Origin: Alphaproteobacteria bacterium
Lineage (GTDB): Bacteria > Myxococcota_A > UBA796 > CAJQPC01
Assembly: GCA_020632795.1 (NCBI GenBank)
Contig: JACKEV010000010.1
Coordinates: forward strand, 434,001-498,000
Length of the DNA stretch: 64,000 nucleotides
Direction: 5' to 3'
The notes beneath the pieces were generated by a model. The model was not told where the DNA came from. It saw only the letters and a list, made by a program, of their open reading frames with translations, and did not search any database. Of the stretch, positions 17,358 through 25,408 are shown piece after piece; position 1 is the stretch's first letter; each line of letters opens with the position of its first letter. Made by a program: the position numbers and the translations under genes.

Positions 17358-18146
17358 TCAGCGGCCGAACCACCGCTCCAGCGCGGTCCTGTGCCAGCGC
17401 GTCTCCCAGGGCACGAGCCGCTCCGGCAGCGCCACCCCGAACGTGCGCGCGACCCCCCGAACCTCTGAGACAGCCCGGTCCCTCAGCGCGTAGCCCCCCT
17501 CGATCGACACCGAGAGGTTGCGCGGGTGGATCCGCCGAAACACCGTCGGCACCTGCACCACCGGTACCGTCCATCGATCGAGCACCGACAGGTAGAACTC
17601 GTAGTCGCAGGCCACCTTGAGCTGCGGCTTGAACCACGGCTGCCTGAACCGGAACCGTCGCCGATCGACGAGCATGAGCCAGTAGGCGGTGGGGAAGAAC
17701 CCGCCGGAGCGGTAGAAGTCCAGGGACAGCTCGAGCGGACACGACGCGAGCACGTCCGGCTCGACGGGACCGGTGTGCTGCTCGTACAGCAGGCCGGCCG
17801 GCACGCCGACGACCGCCGGAGATGCCGCCGCCGAGACCGCGCGCCTGCGCGCCGCCAGGCTGCCCTCCGCCAGGACGTCGTCGGCGTCCAGGAAGGTCAC
17901 GAACCGCCGCGTGGACTCGCGCACGCCCGCGTTCAGCGCTGAGGCGACCCCTCCGTTCTCCTGTCGGATCAGCCTCGCGCCCACCCGGGCCGCCTGTCGG
18001 GCCGTATCATCCACAGAGCCGTCGTCGACGACGATGACCTCGACCCCGCCCCCCTGGGCCACGGCGGACTGCACCGCCGCCTCGATGGTGTCCGCCGCGT
18101 TGTGGGCAGGGACCACCACGCTCACATCCTGGAGATCGGGGTGCAT
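17358..18146 (-). CDS. Family 2 glycosyltransferase
   Basis: A 262-residue GT-A fold enzyme. Visible features: SVVVPAHNAADTIEAAVQS at the nucleotide-binding start, EVIVVDDGSVDDT, ENGGVASALNAGV, and FVTFLDADDVL with the metal-binding DxD. A later acidic segment, KVACDYEFYLSVLDRW, is the usual position of the catalytic base. There is no membrane segment, so it is a cytoplasmic or peripheral enzyme transferring a sugar from an NDP-sugar to an unknown acceptor. It begins three bases after the N-formylglutamate-amidohydrolase-like gene and is probably in the same operon. Confidence 0.85.
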   Translation of the reverse strand: MHPDLQDVSVVVPAHNAADTIEAAVQSAVAQGGGVEVIVVDDGSVDDTARQAARVGARLIRQENGGVASALNAGVRESTRRFVTFLDADDVLAEGSLAARRRAVSAAASPAVVGVPAGLLYEQHTGPVEPDVLASCPLELSLDFYRSGGFFPTAYWLMLVDRRRFRFRQPWFKPQLKVACDYEFYLSVLDRWTVPVVQVPTVFRRIHPRNLSVSIEGGYALRDRAVSEVRGVARTFGVALPERLVPWETRWHRTALERWFGR

Positions 18147-18149
18147 GCC

Positions 18150-19403
18150 CTACAGGTCGGCGGGCGCTCGGTCGTGGTACCAGGCGTCGCGGGGCTCGAC
18201 CGAGGGGTCGCGGGCGTGCTCCTGAGGCCGGTCCTCGGTGAGGTAATGGGAGACCGCGTCGGCCAGGGTGCGGGCGATGTTGCGGATGCGCTTGGGGCGG
18301 GCGCGGATGGGGCGGCCCTGGGCGTCGAACTCCCAGACCAGATCCTTGCGGACCTCGATGCCCAGGGTGCTGGGGCGGTCCAAGGAGCGGCGGTACAGCT
18401 CGACGATGCGCCCACCGTCCAGGTTCAGGAAGCGCCGCACCTGCTCGTAGGCCTGGAGCGCCTCGCGGAACTCCCGCTCCCGGCCCGCCGGGGCGCGCCG
18501 GTACATGTGCAGGTAGCTGCGCAGGACCTCGCTCTCCGAGTTCCGGAGGTTCGTGTCCATCAGCATGTTCCAGACCATCTCGAAGGCCGGGGCGCCGCGG
18601 GTCTCGGGGTTCGCCCGCTCGAAGTTCTGCCGCAGGAAGTCGAAGAAGAACCAGACCTGCGCCCGGACCTCGATGCTGCCTTCGGGCAGCAGGTAGGGGT
18701 AGTTGTGGGCCACCGGCAGGCCGGCCTTCTCCAAGGTGAGGGAGATGCGGTCGCGCAGCACGCGGTTGCAGGTGAACTCGCCGAGCACGTCGGGGTACAG
18801 CTCGTCGAAGACGCCGAAGGGCATGCGCGAGTCGGTCTGGTAGCTGTTCGCCCGGGTGACGAGGCTGATCTGGGGGCGCACCGTGCCGCTGGCGTTCAGG
18901 CGGTCGTAGGTGTGGATGGAGATCTTGATGAGCTGGCCGCGCACCGACGCGTCGAAGGCCGCCGAGATGCGGTCGTAGTAGCCCTCCAGGACGTGGCGCT
19001 TCTGGTCGTAGGAGAGCAGCTCGGAGAAGGGGTAGTTGATGGCGAAGCGCTTGAGGTGGTCCACCGGCGGACGGGTCATGCCGGGGAAGCGCCCGAAGTC
19101 CATCAGGACCCGCGCGATGTTGACCCGGAAGTAGCCCTCCAGCCCCAGCGCGAGCGAGAACTCCCGCGCGAGCAGGTCGGCGCCCCAGTCCCGCTCGGCC
19201 TCGTAGCACTGCATCCAGGCGCCCTCGGGGATGGGGCGGCCCCGGGCGTCGAGCAGGAACTCCTCGGGGATGACGTCGCCGTCATGGATGTTGTCGATCA
19301 TCAGCCGCCCCCGGAAGTCGGGGGGGCAGAGGCGGGGGGAGGGTTCCTGGTGGAGCCTGACGAACTCGAAGGGTTCTTCGCACCGGGTGCGATAGCTGGC
19401 CAT
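18150..19403 (-). CDS. N-formylglutamate amidohydrolase-like protein
   Basis: A 417-residue cytoplasmic protein. Segments resemble the N-formylglutamate amidohydrolase (FGase) fold: IDNIHDGDVIPEEFL (the metal-site His region), EAERDWGADLLAREFS, RVNIARVLMDFGRFPG (compare RxVxDLNRxP) and ISIHTYDRLN. About 120 extra C-terminal residues are helical and unassigned. The similarity is by motif reading only and the reaction is uncertain; in this context it may process a peptide or an acylated amino acid. A GAGGG ribosome site and a TAGATC -10-like element 24 bases upstream support ATG 19403. Confidence 0.5.
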   Translation of the reverse strand: MASYRTRCEEPFEFVRLHQEPSPRLCPPDFRGRLMIDNIHDGDVIPEEFLLDARGRPIPEGAWMQCYEAERDWGADLLAREFSLALGLEGYFRVNIARVLMDFGRFPGMTRPPVDHLKRFAINYPFSELLSYDQKRHVLEGYYDRISAAFDASVRGQLIKISIHTYDRLNASGTVRPQISLVTRANSYQTDSRMPFGVFDELYPDVLGEFTCNRVLRDRISLTLEKAGLPVAHNYPYLLPEGSIEVRAQVWFFFDFLRQNFERANPETRGAPAFEMVWNMLMDTNLRNSESEVLRSYLHMYRRAPAGREREFREALQAYEQVRRFLNLDGGRIVELYRRSLDRPSTLGIEVRKDLVWEFDAQGRPIRARPKRIRNIARTLADAVSHYLTEDRPQEHARDPSVEPRDAWYHDRAPADL

Positions 19404-19427
19404 ACGGAGCCCTCGGGGAGTTCTTCA

Positions 19428-19433
19428 GATCTA
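19428..19433 (-). promoter_or_regulatory. Putative -10 element (GT-TAGATC)
   Basis: Minus-strand GGTTAGATCTGAAG, with TAGATC 24 bases before ATG 19403. The same GTTAGATCT string occurs at the same distance before the start at 31097. Confidence 0.4.
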
Positions 19434-19474
19434 ACCGGATCGGGCGCGCCCGGTCGTCCGGAGATCGTCCGAGC

Positions 19475-21082
19475 TCAACAGGGTTGCCGGGACAGCCACG
19501 CGACCACCGCGTCGAGCACCCCCTCGGAGACGGCGCGGTCGGGGTCGGCGTAGATCCCCATCCCCGGCCACTTCTCCACGGGCATGAGCAGGTGGTCGAC
19601 GCCGGGCACGACCCGCACCTCGGCCTGGGGGTTGTCGGCGAGCAGGGCGCGGGCGACGTCCGCCTGCTCTGGAGGAACCTGGAGATCCTCCGCAGCGTAG
19701 AGGGCGAGCACGGGCACGTCGAGCTGCCGCAGGGTCTCGGCGGGGTCGTGGTTCATGTGGCTTCGCAGCCAGTCGGTGGACCGCTTGCCCCCCAGCGGCA
19801 TCGCCCCCAGGTCCCGCTCCCGGCCGGCCGCGACGCTGCGCAGCATGGCCTGCTGGGACCGGGCGGCCTCCTCGATGAAGGACGCCGGGAGGCCGTGGGC
19901 CGCCAGGATGAGCCGGAGCTGGTCGAGCAGGATGCGGTCCAGGGCCGCGGCGGGGCCGCCCAGCATGACCACCCCCTTGACCCGGGGATCCTGGGAGGCC
20001 CGCAGCGGCGCGATCATGCCGCCCTCGCTGTGCCCCACCAGGAAGTGGCAGCCGCCCCCGACCGCGTCCTGGACCGCGGCGACGTCGCCGGTGAGGTCCT
20101 GGAGCGTCACGGGCAGGTCGTCGACGGTGGGGGTGCTCTCCCCCACCCCGCGCTTGTCGTAGCGGGCCACCGCGAAGCCGGCCTGGGCCAGGCGGAGACC
20201 CAGCTCCCGGAACAGCCAGGTGTGGAGGGCGCCGAAGTTGCCGTCCCGGTCCCCGGGCCCGGAGCCGTGGATAAGCACCACCCGCGGCGGCGGCCCGTCG
20301 ACCTCCCGGGGGGTGTCGACGACGCCCGCCAGCGTGACGCCGTCGCGCTCGACGCGCAGCGGGCGCTCCACCACCCCGGGGGGCTGCGGGCGCGCGACAG
20401 TGACCGGCAGGGTGATGTCGTCGCGGATCGCCTGCCGGCCGGCGACATGATCGACCGCGAGCAGGGCGTCGTCCGCCTCGGCGACCCACAGGGTGTGGCC
20501 CTCTGCGGCGGTGCGCACGAACAGCCGCCGGGCCGAGACGAGGCCCTCGGTCGACACGAGGCCCCGGCGCTCCCGGACCTCGACCGAGAGCGGCACAGTG
20601 GCGCTGAGGTAGGGGTCGAAAGCCTCGATCTCACCGACCTGACGGGAGGACGCCAGCCAGGCCCACAGCGCGAGCCCCCCGCCGAAGCCGGGCCCCTCCC
20701 CGATGTCGCCGCCCTCGACCACCGCGCCGCGCGGGCCCTCGGCGGCGACGTGGCGCAGGGCGAGGCCCCTGCGGTGGGTCACCGCGAAGCCGGCGGCGCT
20801 CCAGGCGAGCCCCGTCTGCGTCCAGGCCCGCCCCCGGCGATGCACCGCGTCCAGCGCGCGCACCCCGCCCTCGTCCACCCGCAGCGTGGCCTCCCGGGAG
20901 GCGCCCGGCGCGCCGTCGACGTCCAGCTCGATCCACTCCGACCAGCCGTCGTCGGTCCTGAGCAGGCGCGCCTGCCCGGCGACCTCGTCGCGGAGCGTCT
21001 CGTAGAGGGTGTAGCGGACCCCGGCGTCGCCCGGGCCCAGACGCTCGGGGGCCCCGCAGGCGGCGAGCAGCAGCAGGAGCAT
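19475..21082 (-). CDS. Alpha/beta hydrolase lipoprotein
   Basis: A 535-residue protein. Lipoprotein signal MLLLLLAACGAPERLG, then about 270 residues of beta-rich sequence, then an alpha/beta hydrolase domain. The oxyanion segment is HGSGPGDRDGNFG, the nucleophile elbow GHSEGG, the acid is likely the Asp in YAAEDLQVP, and the His is in VPGVDHLLMP. It resembles COG1073/dienelactone-hydrolase-type esterases. Substrate unknown. It is the last gene of a five-gene unit with an ABC exporter; ATG 21082 shares one base with the permease stop. A role in processing what the exporter handles is only a guess. Confidence 0.75.
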   Translation of the reverse strand: MLLLLLAACGAPERLGPGDAGVRYTLYETLRDEVAGQARLLRTDDGWSEWIELDVDGAPGASREATLRVDEGGVRALDAVHRRGRAWTQTGLAWSAAGFAVTHRRGLALRHVAAEGPRGAVVEGGDIGEGPGFGGGLALWAWLASSRQVGEIEAFDPYLSATVPLSVEVRERRGLVSTEGLVSARRLFVRTAAEGHTLWVAEADDALLAVDHVAGRQAIRDDITLPVTVARPQPPGVVERPLRVERDGVTLAGVVDTPREVDGPPPRVVLIHGSGPGDRDGNFGALHTWLFRELGLRLAQAGFAVARYDKRGVGESTPTVDDLPVTLQDLTGDVAAVQDAVGGGCHFLVGHSEGGMIAPLRASQDPRVKGVVMLGGPAAALDRILLDQLRLILAAHGLPASFIEEAARSQQAMLRSVAAGRERDLGAMPLGGKRSTDWLRSHMNHDPAETLRQLDVPVLALYAAEDLQVPPEQADVARALLADNPQAEVRVVPGVDHLLMPVEKWPGMGIYADPDRAVSEGVLDAVVAWLSRQPC

Positions 21083-21852
21083 CAGATCTCCTGGCGGCGG
21101 AGGACGGCCACGCCCGCGGCGAGCAGCCCGACGATCCAGAGCGCGGAGAGCGCCGCGCAGAGCCCCAGGCCCACCGGCTCCCGCCCGAAGGCGAGGTCCG
21201 CCGCGCCCACCCCCAAACCCGCGGGGGTGAACCGGGCCAGGGTCGGGGAGGCCCCCACCGCGCTCACCGCGATCCAGCCCGCCATGCCCAGCCCGGCGGC
21301 CACGCCAGCGCTGCGGGTGGTGGCGCTGGCCGCGACGATGAGCGCCTGGAAGAAGAGGAGCTGCATCAGCAGCAGCCCGTTCACCGCAGCGAAGCCGGCC
21401 ATGTCCAGCGGCCCGAACAGCACGCTCCCGTAGAGGGCGAAGCCCCCGAAGGCCAGCGCGGTGCCCGCCGTCAGCACCGCCGCCGGGGCGAGGAACCTGG
21501 CCACGACCACCGCCGCCCGGGACACCGGCTTGGACAGGATCATCGGCGCGACCCCCGAGGCCCGCTCCCCGGCGATGGTGCCCATGCCCCCGAGCACGAC
21601 CAGCAGGGGCACCATGTTGAAGTTCTTGAGGAACTGCCCCAGTGCGTCGATCATGTCGGGCTCGCGCAGCATCAGCAGCTCGAAGCCCTGGAGCTGGTCC
21701 TGGGGGAGCGCCGCCAGCAGCATGGGCGTGAGCTTCGCGACCATGGGCGAGCCCAGCCCCACGAAGACGAACACCGCGAGGGTGACCAGCGCACGCCAGG
21801 TGCGGAGCTGACCGAGGGCCTCCATCTGAAGCATGGGGAGGAGGCCCTTCAT
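21082..21852 (-). CDS. ABC-2 type transporter permease
   Basis: A 256-residue membrane protein with six predicted segments (ALVTLAVFVFVGLGSPMVA, VPLLVVLGGMGTIAGERASG, LALAFGGFALYGSVLFG and others). The MGTIAGERASGVAPMILSKPVSR stretch after the second segment is the usual ABC-2/NatB-type signature (IAxERxxGTxxxLLSxPVSR). It pairs with the ATPase encoded just upstream, which it overlaps by ATGA. The substrate is unknown; lipid, peptide or drug export would all fit. Confidence 0.8.
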   Translation of the reverse strand: MKGLLPMLQMEALGQLRTWRALVTLAVFVFVGLGSPMVAKLTPMLLAALPQDQLQGFELLMLREPDMIDALGQFLKNFNMVPLLVVLGGMGTIAGERASGVAPMILSKPVSRAAVVVARFLAPAAVLTAGTALAFGGFALYGSVLFGPLDMAGFAAVNGLLLMQLLFFQALIVAASATTRSAGVAAGLGMAGWIAVSAVGASPTLARFTPAGLGVGAADLAFGREPVGLGLCAALSALWIVGLLAAGVAVLRRQEI

Positions 21853-22772
21853 GCGTCACCCGCGCCGATGATGGCCAGGAAGACGGCCTCCAGGTCCGGG
21901 GCCCGGGCGTGGAGTGATACAAGACCGACGTCATTATCTGCGACAATTCCTGCGACAGCCCGCTGGGCCACCCCCAGCTCCGTCACCGCGATGCGCAGGG
22001 CCCCGCCGGCCTCCTGCTCGACCTCCTGGACCCAGGGCCGGGCGCGCAGCGCGGCCACCAGGGGCTCGGTGGGGCCGTCCACCTTCATCTCCAGCACCGG
22101 GTAGACGTAGCGGGCCAGGATGTCGCTGGTGGGCTCGTTCACCAGCACCCGCCCCTGGTGCAGGATGGCCACCCGGTCGCAGACCCGCTCGACGTCCGCG
22201 AGGATGTGCGTGGACATGAACACGGTCACCCGCCGCCCCAGGTCCTGGATCAGCTCCAGCAGCTCCTTCCGACCGACCGGATCGAGGGCGGAGACCGGCT
22301 CGTCCAGCAGCAGCAGGGCGGGGTCGGGCAGGAGCGCCTGGGCCAGCCCCAGCCGCTGCTTCATGCCCCCGGAGAAGCCCCCGATGCGGCGCTCGGCGGC
22401 GTCGGCCAGGCCCAGCCGCTCCAGCAGCGCGTCGCCCCGGGCGCGGGTCTCGGCCTTGGACAGCCCGCACACCGCGCCCGTGAAGGCCATCCACTCCCGG
22501 GCCTTCATCCAGGGGTGGAAGGCGGGGGCCTGGGGCAGGTAGCCCACCCGGGCGCGGTCCACCCGGGGTCCGGCGGGCTGGCCCAGCACCTCGATGGTCC
22601 CGGCCTGGAGCTTCAGGAAGCCGTTGACCAGGCGCATCGTGGTGGACTTGCCCGAGCCGTTGACCCCCAGGAAGCCGAACACGCCGGGGCCCTCGATGAC
22701 GAGGTCCAGGGACCGCAGCACCTCGACGTCCCCGAAGCGGTGGGAGACCCCCCGCAGGGCCAGGACGCTCAC
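21849..22772 (-). CDS. ABC transporter ATP-binding protein
   Basis: A 307-residue ATPase. GTG 22772 is chosen because it overlaps the TGA of the upstream PLDc_N gene and gives VSVLALRGVSHRFGDVEVL, a normal ABC start; longer readings add an unrelated N-terminus. Walker A GVNGSGKST, Q-loop PQAPAFHPWMK, signature FSGGMKQR, Walker B LLLLDEP and switch His in MSTHILADVE are all present. The C-terminal 80 residues are the regulatory extension usual in ABC-2 exporter ATPases. It is coupled to the permease at 21082-21852. Confidence 0.9.
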   Translation of the reverse strand: MSVLALRGVSHRFGDVEVLRSLDLVIEGPGVFGFLGVNGSGKSTTMRLVNGFLKLQAGTIEVLGQPAGPRVDRARVGYLPQAPAFHPWMKAREWMAFTGAVCGLSKAETRARGDALLERLGLADAAERRIGGFSGGMKQRLGLAQALLPDPALLLLDEPVSALDPVGRKELLELIQDLGRRVTVFMSTHILADVERVCDRVAILHQGRVLVNEPTSDILARYVYPVLEMKVDGPTEPLVAALRARPWVQEVEQEAGGALRIAVTELGVAQRAVAGIVADNDVGLVSLHARAPDLEAVFLAIIGAGDA

Positions 22773-22987
22773 GCGGGGTCCGAGGGCCGACCGACGATGA
22801 ACCAGGCCAGCCAGCCGAAGGTGCTCACCAGCAGGATGAGGGCGGCCCACAGCGGCTTGCTGTCCCACCGCACCCGCTCGGCCCGGTAGAGCTGCACCAG
22901 GGCGACGACCCGCAGGAGCACATCCAGCGCGACGAGGGGCAGGGCGAGCAGGAGGAGTTGGCTGTCGGTGAGGGGGTCGCCGCTCAC
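22769..22987 (-). CDS. PLDc_N-type small membrane protein
   Basis: A 72-residue protein with two membrane segments (LLLLALPLVALDVLLRVVALVQL and LWAALILLVSTFGWLAWFIVG). It ends with the WDSKPLWAALIL...GRPSDPA pattern of the phospholipase D-nuclease N-terminal (PLDc_N) family, as found alone or beside ABC exporters. No nuclease part follows. It starts at GTG 22987, overlapping the upstream stop, and overlaps the ATPase start, so it is translated within the exporter operon. Confidence 0.75.
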   Translation of the reverse strand: MSGDPLTDSQLLLLALPLVALDVLLRVVALVQLYRAERVRWDSKPLWAALILLVSTFGWLAWFIVGRPSDPA

Positions 22988-23718
22988 GGGGGCGCCCCGG
23001 CCAGGCGGGCCTCCTCCTGGGCGATCAGCTCTTCCAGGCGGGCGTCCGGCTCGGGGACCTGGAACACGAGGGGCAGCCAGTCGGACTTCTGGGCGTCAGG
23101 CGCGGCGGCGTAGCCGGCGAGCAGCCAGTCGGTCACCGCCGCCTTGCCGGCCTCGGTGTCCACGAGCGCGGCGACCAGCGGGCGGTGGCAGGGCGGGGGC
23201 GCGTAGGCCAGCGCCCCCACCAGCACGGACTCCCCGCCGGGGAAGGGCGAGGTGTCGAAGGCCTGGACGCGGGGGCCGCAGCGCTTGGGGTCGGCGAGCA
23301 GCGGATCCTGCTGGGGCGGCGTCGGCGCAGCCCCGCCCAGGTGAGCGCCGGCGTCCTTGGCCAGCGCGTCGGTGAGGCGCGGCCAGCCGGCCTCGTCGCG
23401 GGGGGTGGGGCCGACGACGTACTCGATCTCCAGCGCCGTGCGCCCGCCCTCCAGCCGCTGGACGCGCAGATCGCCGTTGACGACGATCTCCTTGAAGCCC
23501 AGGGCGGTGCGACCGGAGAACTGGAGGCTGGTGTCCAGGGGCAGCGCGGGGTGGTCCTCGGCCAGCAGCGTGCCCAGGCTGGGCCGGGTGGACAGGCCCC
23601 GCGCGTCCATCGCGGACTGCCACGCGACCAGCACCACGGCCGGATCCGCGTCGATCTCGGCGGTGTAGAAGGGCGCCGCGGTCGCGGTCGGGAGGCTGAG
23701 GAGGACCGGGATGAGCAT
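22984..23718 (-). CDS. Secreted hypothetical protein, first gene of the ABC operon
   Basis: A 244-residue protein. ATG 23718 gives a signal peptide, MLIPVLLSLPTATAA. A mixed alpha/beta domain follows, with FYTAEIDADPAVVLVAWQSA near the start and VNGDLRVQRLEGGRTALEIEYVVG in the middle. There are two cysteines in the second half (KRCGPR and PPPCHR), possibly a disulfide. I do not recognise the family. A TACACT -10-like element lies 28 bases upstream, making this the first gene of the five-gene exporter unit. It may be the periplasmic partner of the exporter. Confidence 0.55.
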   Translation of the reverse strand: MLIPVLLSLPTATAAPFYTAEIDADPAVVLVAWQSAMDARGLSTRPSLGTLLAEDHPALPLDTSLQFSGRTALGFKEIVVNGDLRVQRLEGGRTALEIEYVVGPTPRDEAGWPRLTDALAKDAGAHLGGAAPTPPQQDPLLADPKRCGPRVQAFDTSPFPGGESVLVGALAYAPPPCHRPLVAALVDTEAGKAAVTDWLLAGYAAAPDAQKSDWLPLVFQVPEPDARLEELIAQEEARLAGAPP

Positions 23719-23746
23719 GCCGTCGCCTGGATGTTCTGCGTCGAGC

Positions 23747-23752
23747 AGTGTA
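23747..23752 (-). promoter_or_regulatory. Putative -10 element (TACACT) of the ABC operon
   Basis: Minus-strand TACACT, 28 bases before ATG 23718. It faces the divergent methyltransferase gene. Confidence 0.35.
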
Positions 23753-23821
23753 CCCGCTGCGGGGCTGCGCCGCGAAGCCGACGCGGACGGATCCTGGACG
23801 ACGGCCGTCACCCGATGGCGT

Positions 23822-23827
23822 TAGGAT
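23822..23827 (+). promoter_or_regulatory. Putative -10 element (GT-TAGGAT)
   Basis: GCGTTAGGAT, with TAGGAT 29 bases before ATG 23857. It resembles the GTTAC/GAT elements before other genes in the window. Confidence 0.35.
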
Positions 23828-23856
23828 CGCCACGCGCCAATGGGAGAGTTCGCGCA

Positions 23857-24699
23857 ATGCCGGATCTCGACGGATACATGCTCGGCAGCTCCGAGGCGGA
23901 GTGGCGTCGGCTGCGCGAGCAGCACCGCCTGTGGCGACCGCACCTGCTGGACACCTTGAGCCGCCTCCACCTCCGCCCCGGAGACCACGTCCTGGACGCT
24001 GGCTGCGGGGTCGGCACCATGCTCCCCGACCTCGCCCGGGTGGTCGGCGAGAGCGGGCGGGTGGTCGGCGTCGAGCTGGACGCCCCCAGCGCGGTCGCCG
24101 CGCGCTCCGCGGCCACCGAGCACCCCAACGTCATGGTGCTGGAGGGGGACCTGCGGGAGGTGCCCCTGGGCGGCCCCTACGACCTCATCATCTCCCGTTG
24201 GGTGTTCTCCTTCCTGGGCGAGCCCGAGGCCACCCTGGCCCACCTCACCGAGGCCCTGCGCCCCGGCGGGCTGCTGCTGGTCATCGACTACATCCACGAC
24301 CCCTGCCGCGCCTACCCCGAGCACCCCGCGATCCAGCGGGTCATCCTGGCCTACCGCCAGCTCTACGCCGACCGGGGGGGCGACCTCTTCATCGCCGGCC
24401 GGCTCCCCCAGCACTTCGTGGAGGCCGGGCTGGAGCTGGCCGAGGTCGACCCCTGCTCCCTGGCGGGCCCCCCGGGCAGCCCCGCCTGGCGCTGGATCGA
24501 GCGCTTCCTGTTCCAGCACCTCGACACCCTCACCGAGTCCGGGCTGCTGAGCGCCCAGGAGCGCGCTGACTTCGTGGCGGCCTGGGCTTCACTGGTCGCG
24601 ACCCCCGGGGCGGTCATCTTCACCCCCACGGTGGTGAGCGTGGTCGGCCGCCGCCCCACGCCCGGCCCGGAGCGGCCGCACCCGCCGGAGATGGGATAG
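23857..24699 (+). CDS. Class I SAM-dependent methyltransferase
   Basis: A 280-residue cytoplasmic enzyme. SAM-binding motif VLDAGCGVGTMLPDLA, acidic ribose contact in VVGVELDAPS, motif II-like VMVLEGDLREVPLGGPYDLI, and LRPGGLLLVIDYIHDP after it. The substrate cannot be told; the shape fits UbiE/small-molecule methyltransferases. GGGAG lies 11 bases before ATG 23857. The two-component genes follow after only ten bases, so the three may be co-transcribed. Confidence 0.85.
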   Translation: MPDLDGYMLGSSEAEWRRLREQHRLWRPHLLDTLSRLHLRPGDHVLDAGCGVGTMLPDLARVVGESGRVVGVELDAPSAVAARSAATEHPNVMVLEGDLREVPLGGPYDLIISRWVFSFLGEPEATLAHLTEALRPGGLLLVIDYIHDPCRAYPEHPAIQRVILAYRQLYADRGGDLFIAGRLPQHFVEAGLELAEVDPCSLAGPPGSPAWRWIERFLFQHLDTLTESGLLSAQERADFVAAWASLVATPGAVIFTPTVVSVVGRRPTPGPERPHPPEMG

Positions 24700-24709
24700 C
24701 CTTGCGGGT

Positions 24710-25408
24710 ATGGCCCGCATCCTGCTCATCGACGACGACATCGACCTGCTGGACGTGCTCGCCCTGGCCTTCGAGGACCACGGCCACAGCACCGACTGCG
24801 CAGAGGACGGCGCCGCCGGCCTGGAGCGCATCCGCCGCCAGCGCCCCGATCTGGTGGTCAGCGACGTCAACATGCCCCGGATCGACGGCTTCACCCTGTG
24901 CCGACGGCTGCGCGAGGCCGGGGACACCCTGCCCCTCATCCTGCTGACCTCCCGGGACAACGAGATCGACGAGGCGCTGGGCCTGGAGCTGGGGGCCGAC
25001 GACTATGTGCCCAAGCCCTTCAACACGCGCATCCTGCTGGCCCGGGTCCACGCCCTGCTGCGCCGCCAGGCCCTGCTCGCCGCCCAACCCGAGCCCAGCG
25101 CCCACCGCAGCGTGGACGGGCTGACCCTGGACGCCGACCGGCTGGAGGTGCGCCTCCACGACGCCCCGGTCCAGGTCACCGTCACCGAGTTCCGCCTGCT
25201 GGAGGCCCTGACCAGCCGCCCGGGGGTGGTGTTCTCGCGGGACCGGCTGATGGAGATGGCCCGGGGGGACGACTCGGTGGTGGCCGAGCGCATCATCGAC
25301 ACCTACGTGCGCCGCCTGCGCCGCAAGTTCGAGGCCATCGACGCCGGCTTCGAGGGCATCGAGACGGTGATCGGCGCCGGGTACCGCTGGCGGGATCGCG
25401 GACGTTGA
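24710..25408 (+). CDS. OmpR/PhoB-family response regulator
   Basis: A 232-residue protein. Receiver domain residues 1-120, with acidic pocket Asp8-Asp9, phosphoacceptor Asp52 (VVSDVNMP), Thr80 and Lys102 (YVPKPF). A winged-helix DNA-binding domain occupies residues about 130-230 (VTVTEFRLLEALTSRPGVVFSR, YVRRLRRKFEA, VIGAGYRW). It would be phosphorylated by the kinase encoded immediately downstream, whose TTG start overlaps this stop. Its target promoters are unknown. Confidence 0.95.
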   Translation: MARILLIDDDIDLLDVLALAFEDHGHSTDCAEDGAAGLERIRRQRPDLVVSDVNMPRIDGFTLCRRLREAGDTLPLILLTSRDNEIDEALGLELGADDYVPKPFNTRILLARVHALLRRQALLAAQPEPSAHRSVDGLTLDADRLEVRLHDAPVQVTVTEFRLLEALTSRPGVVFSRDRLMEMARGDDSVVAERIIDTYVRRLRRKFEAIDAGFEGIETVIGAGYRWRDRGR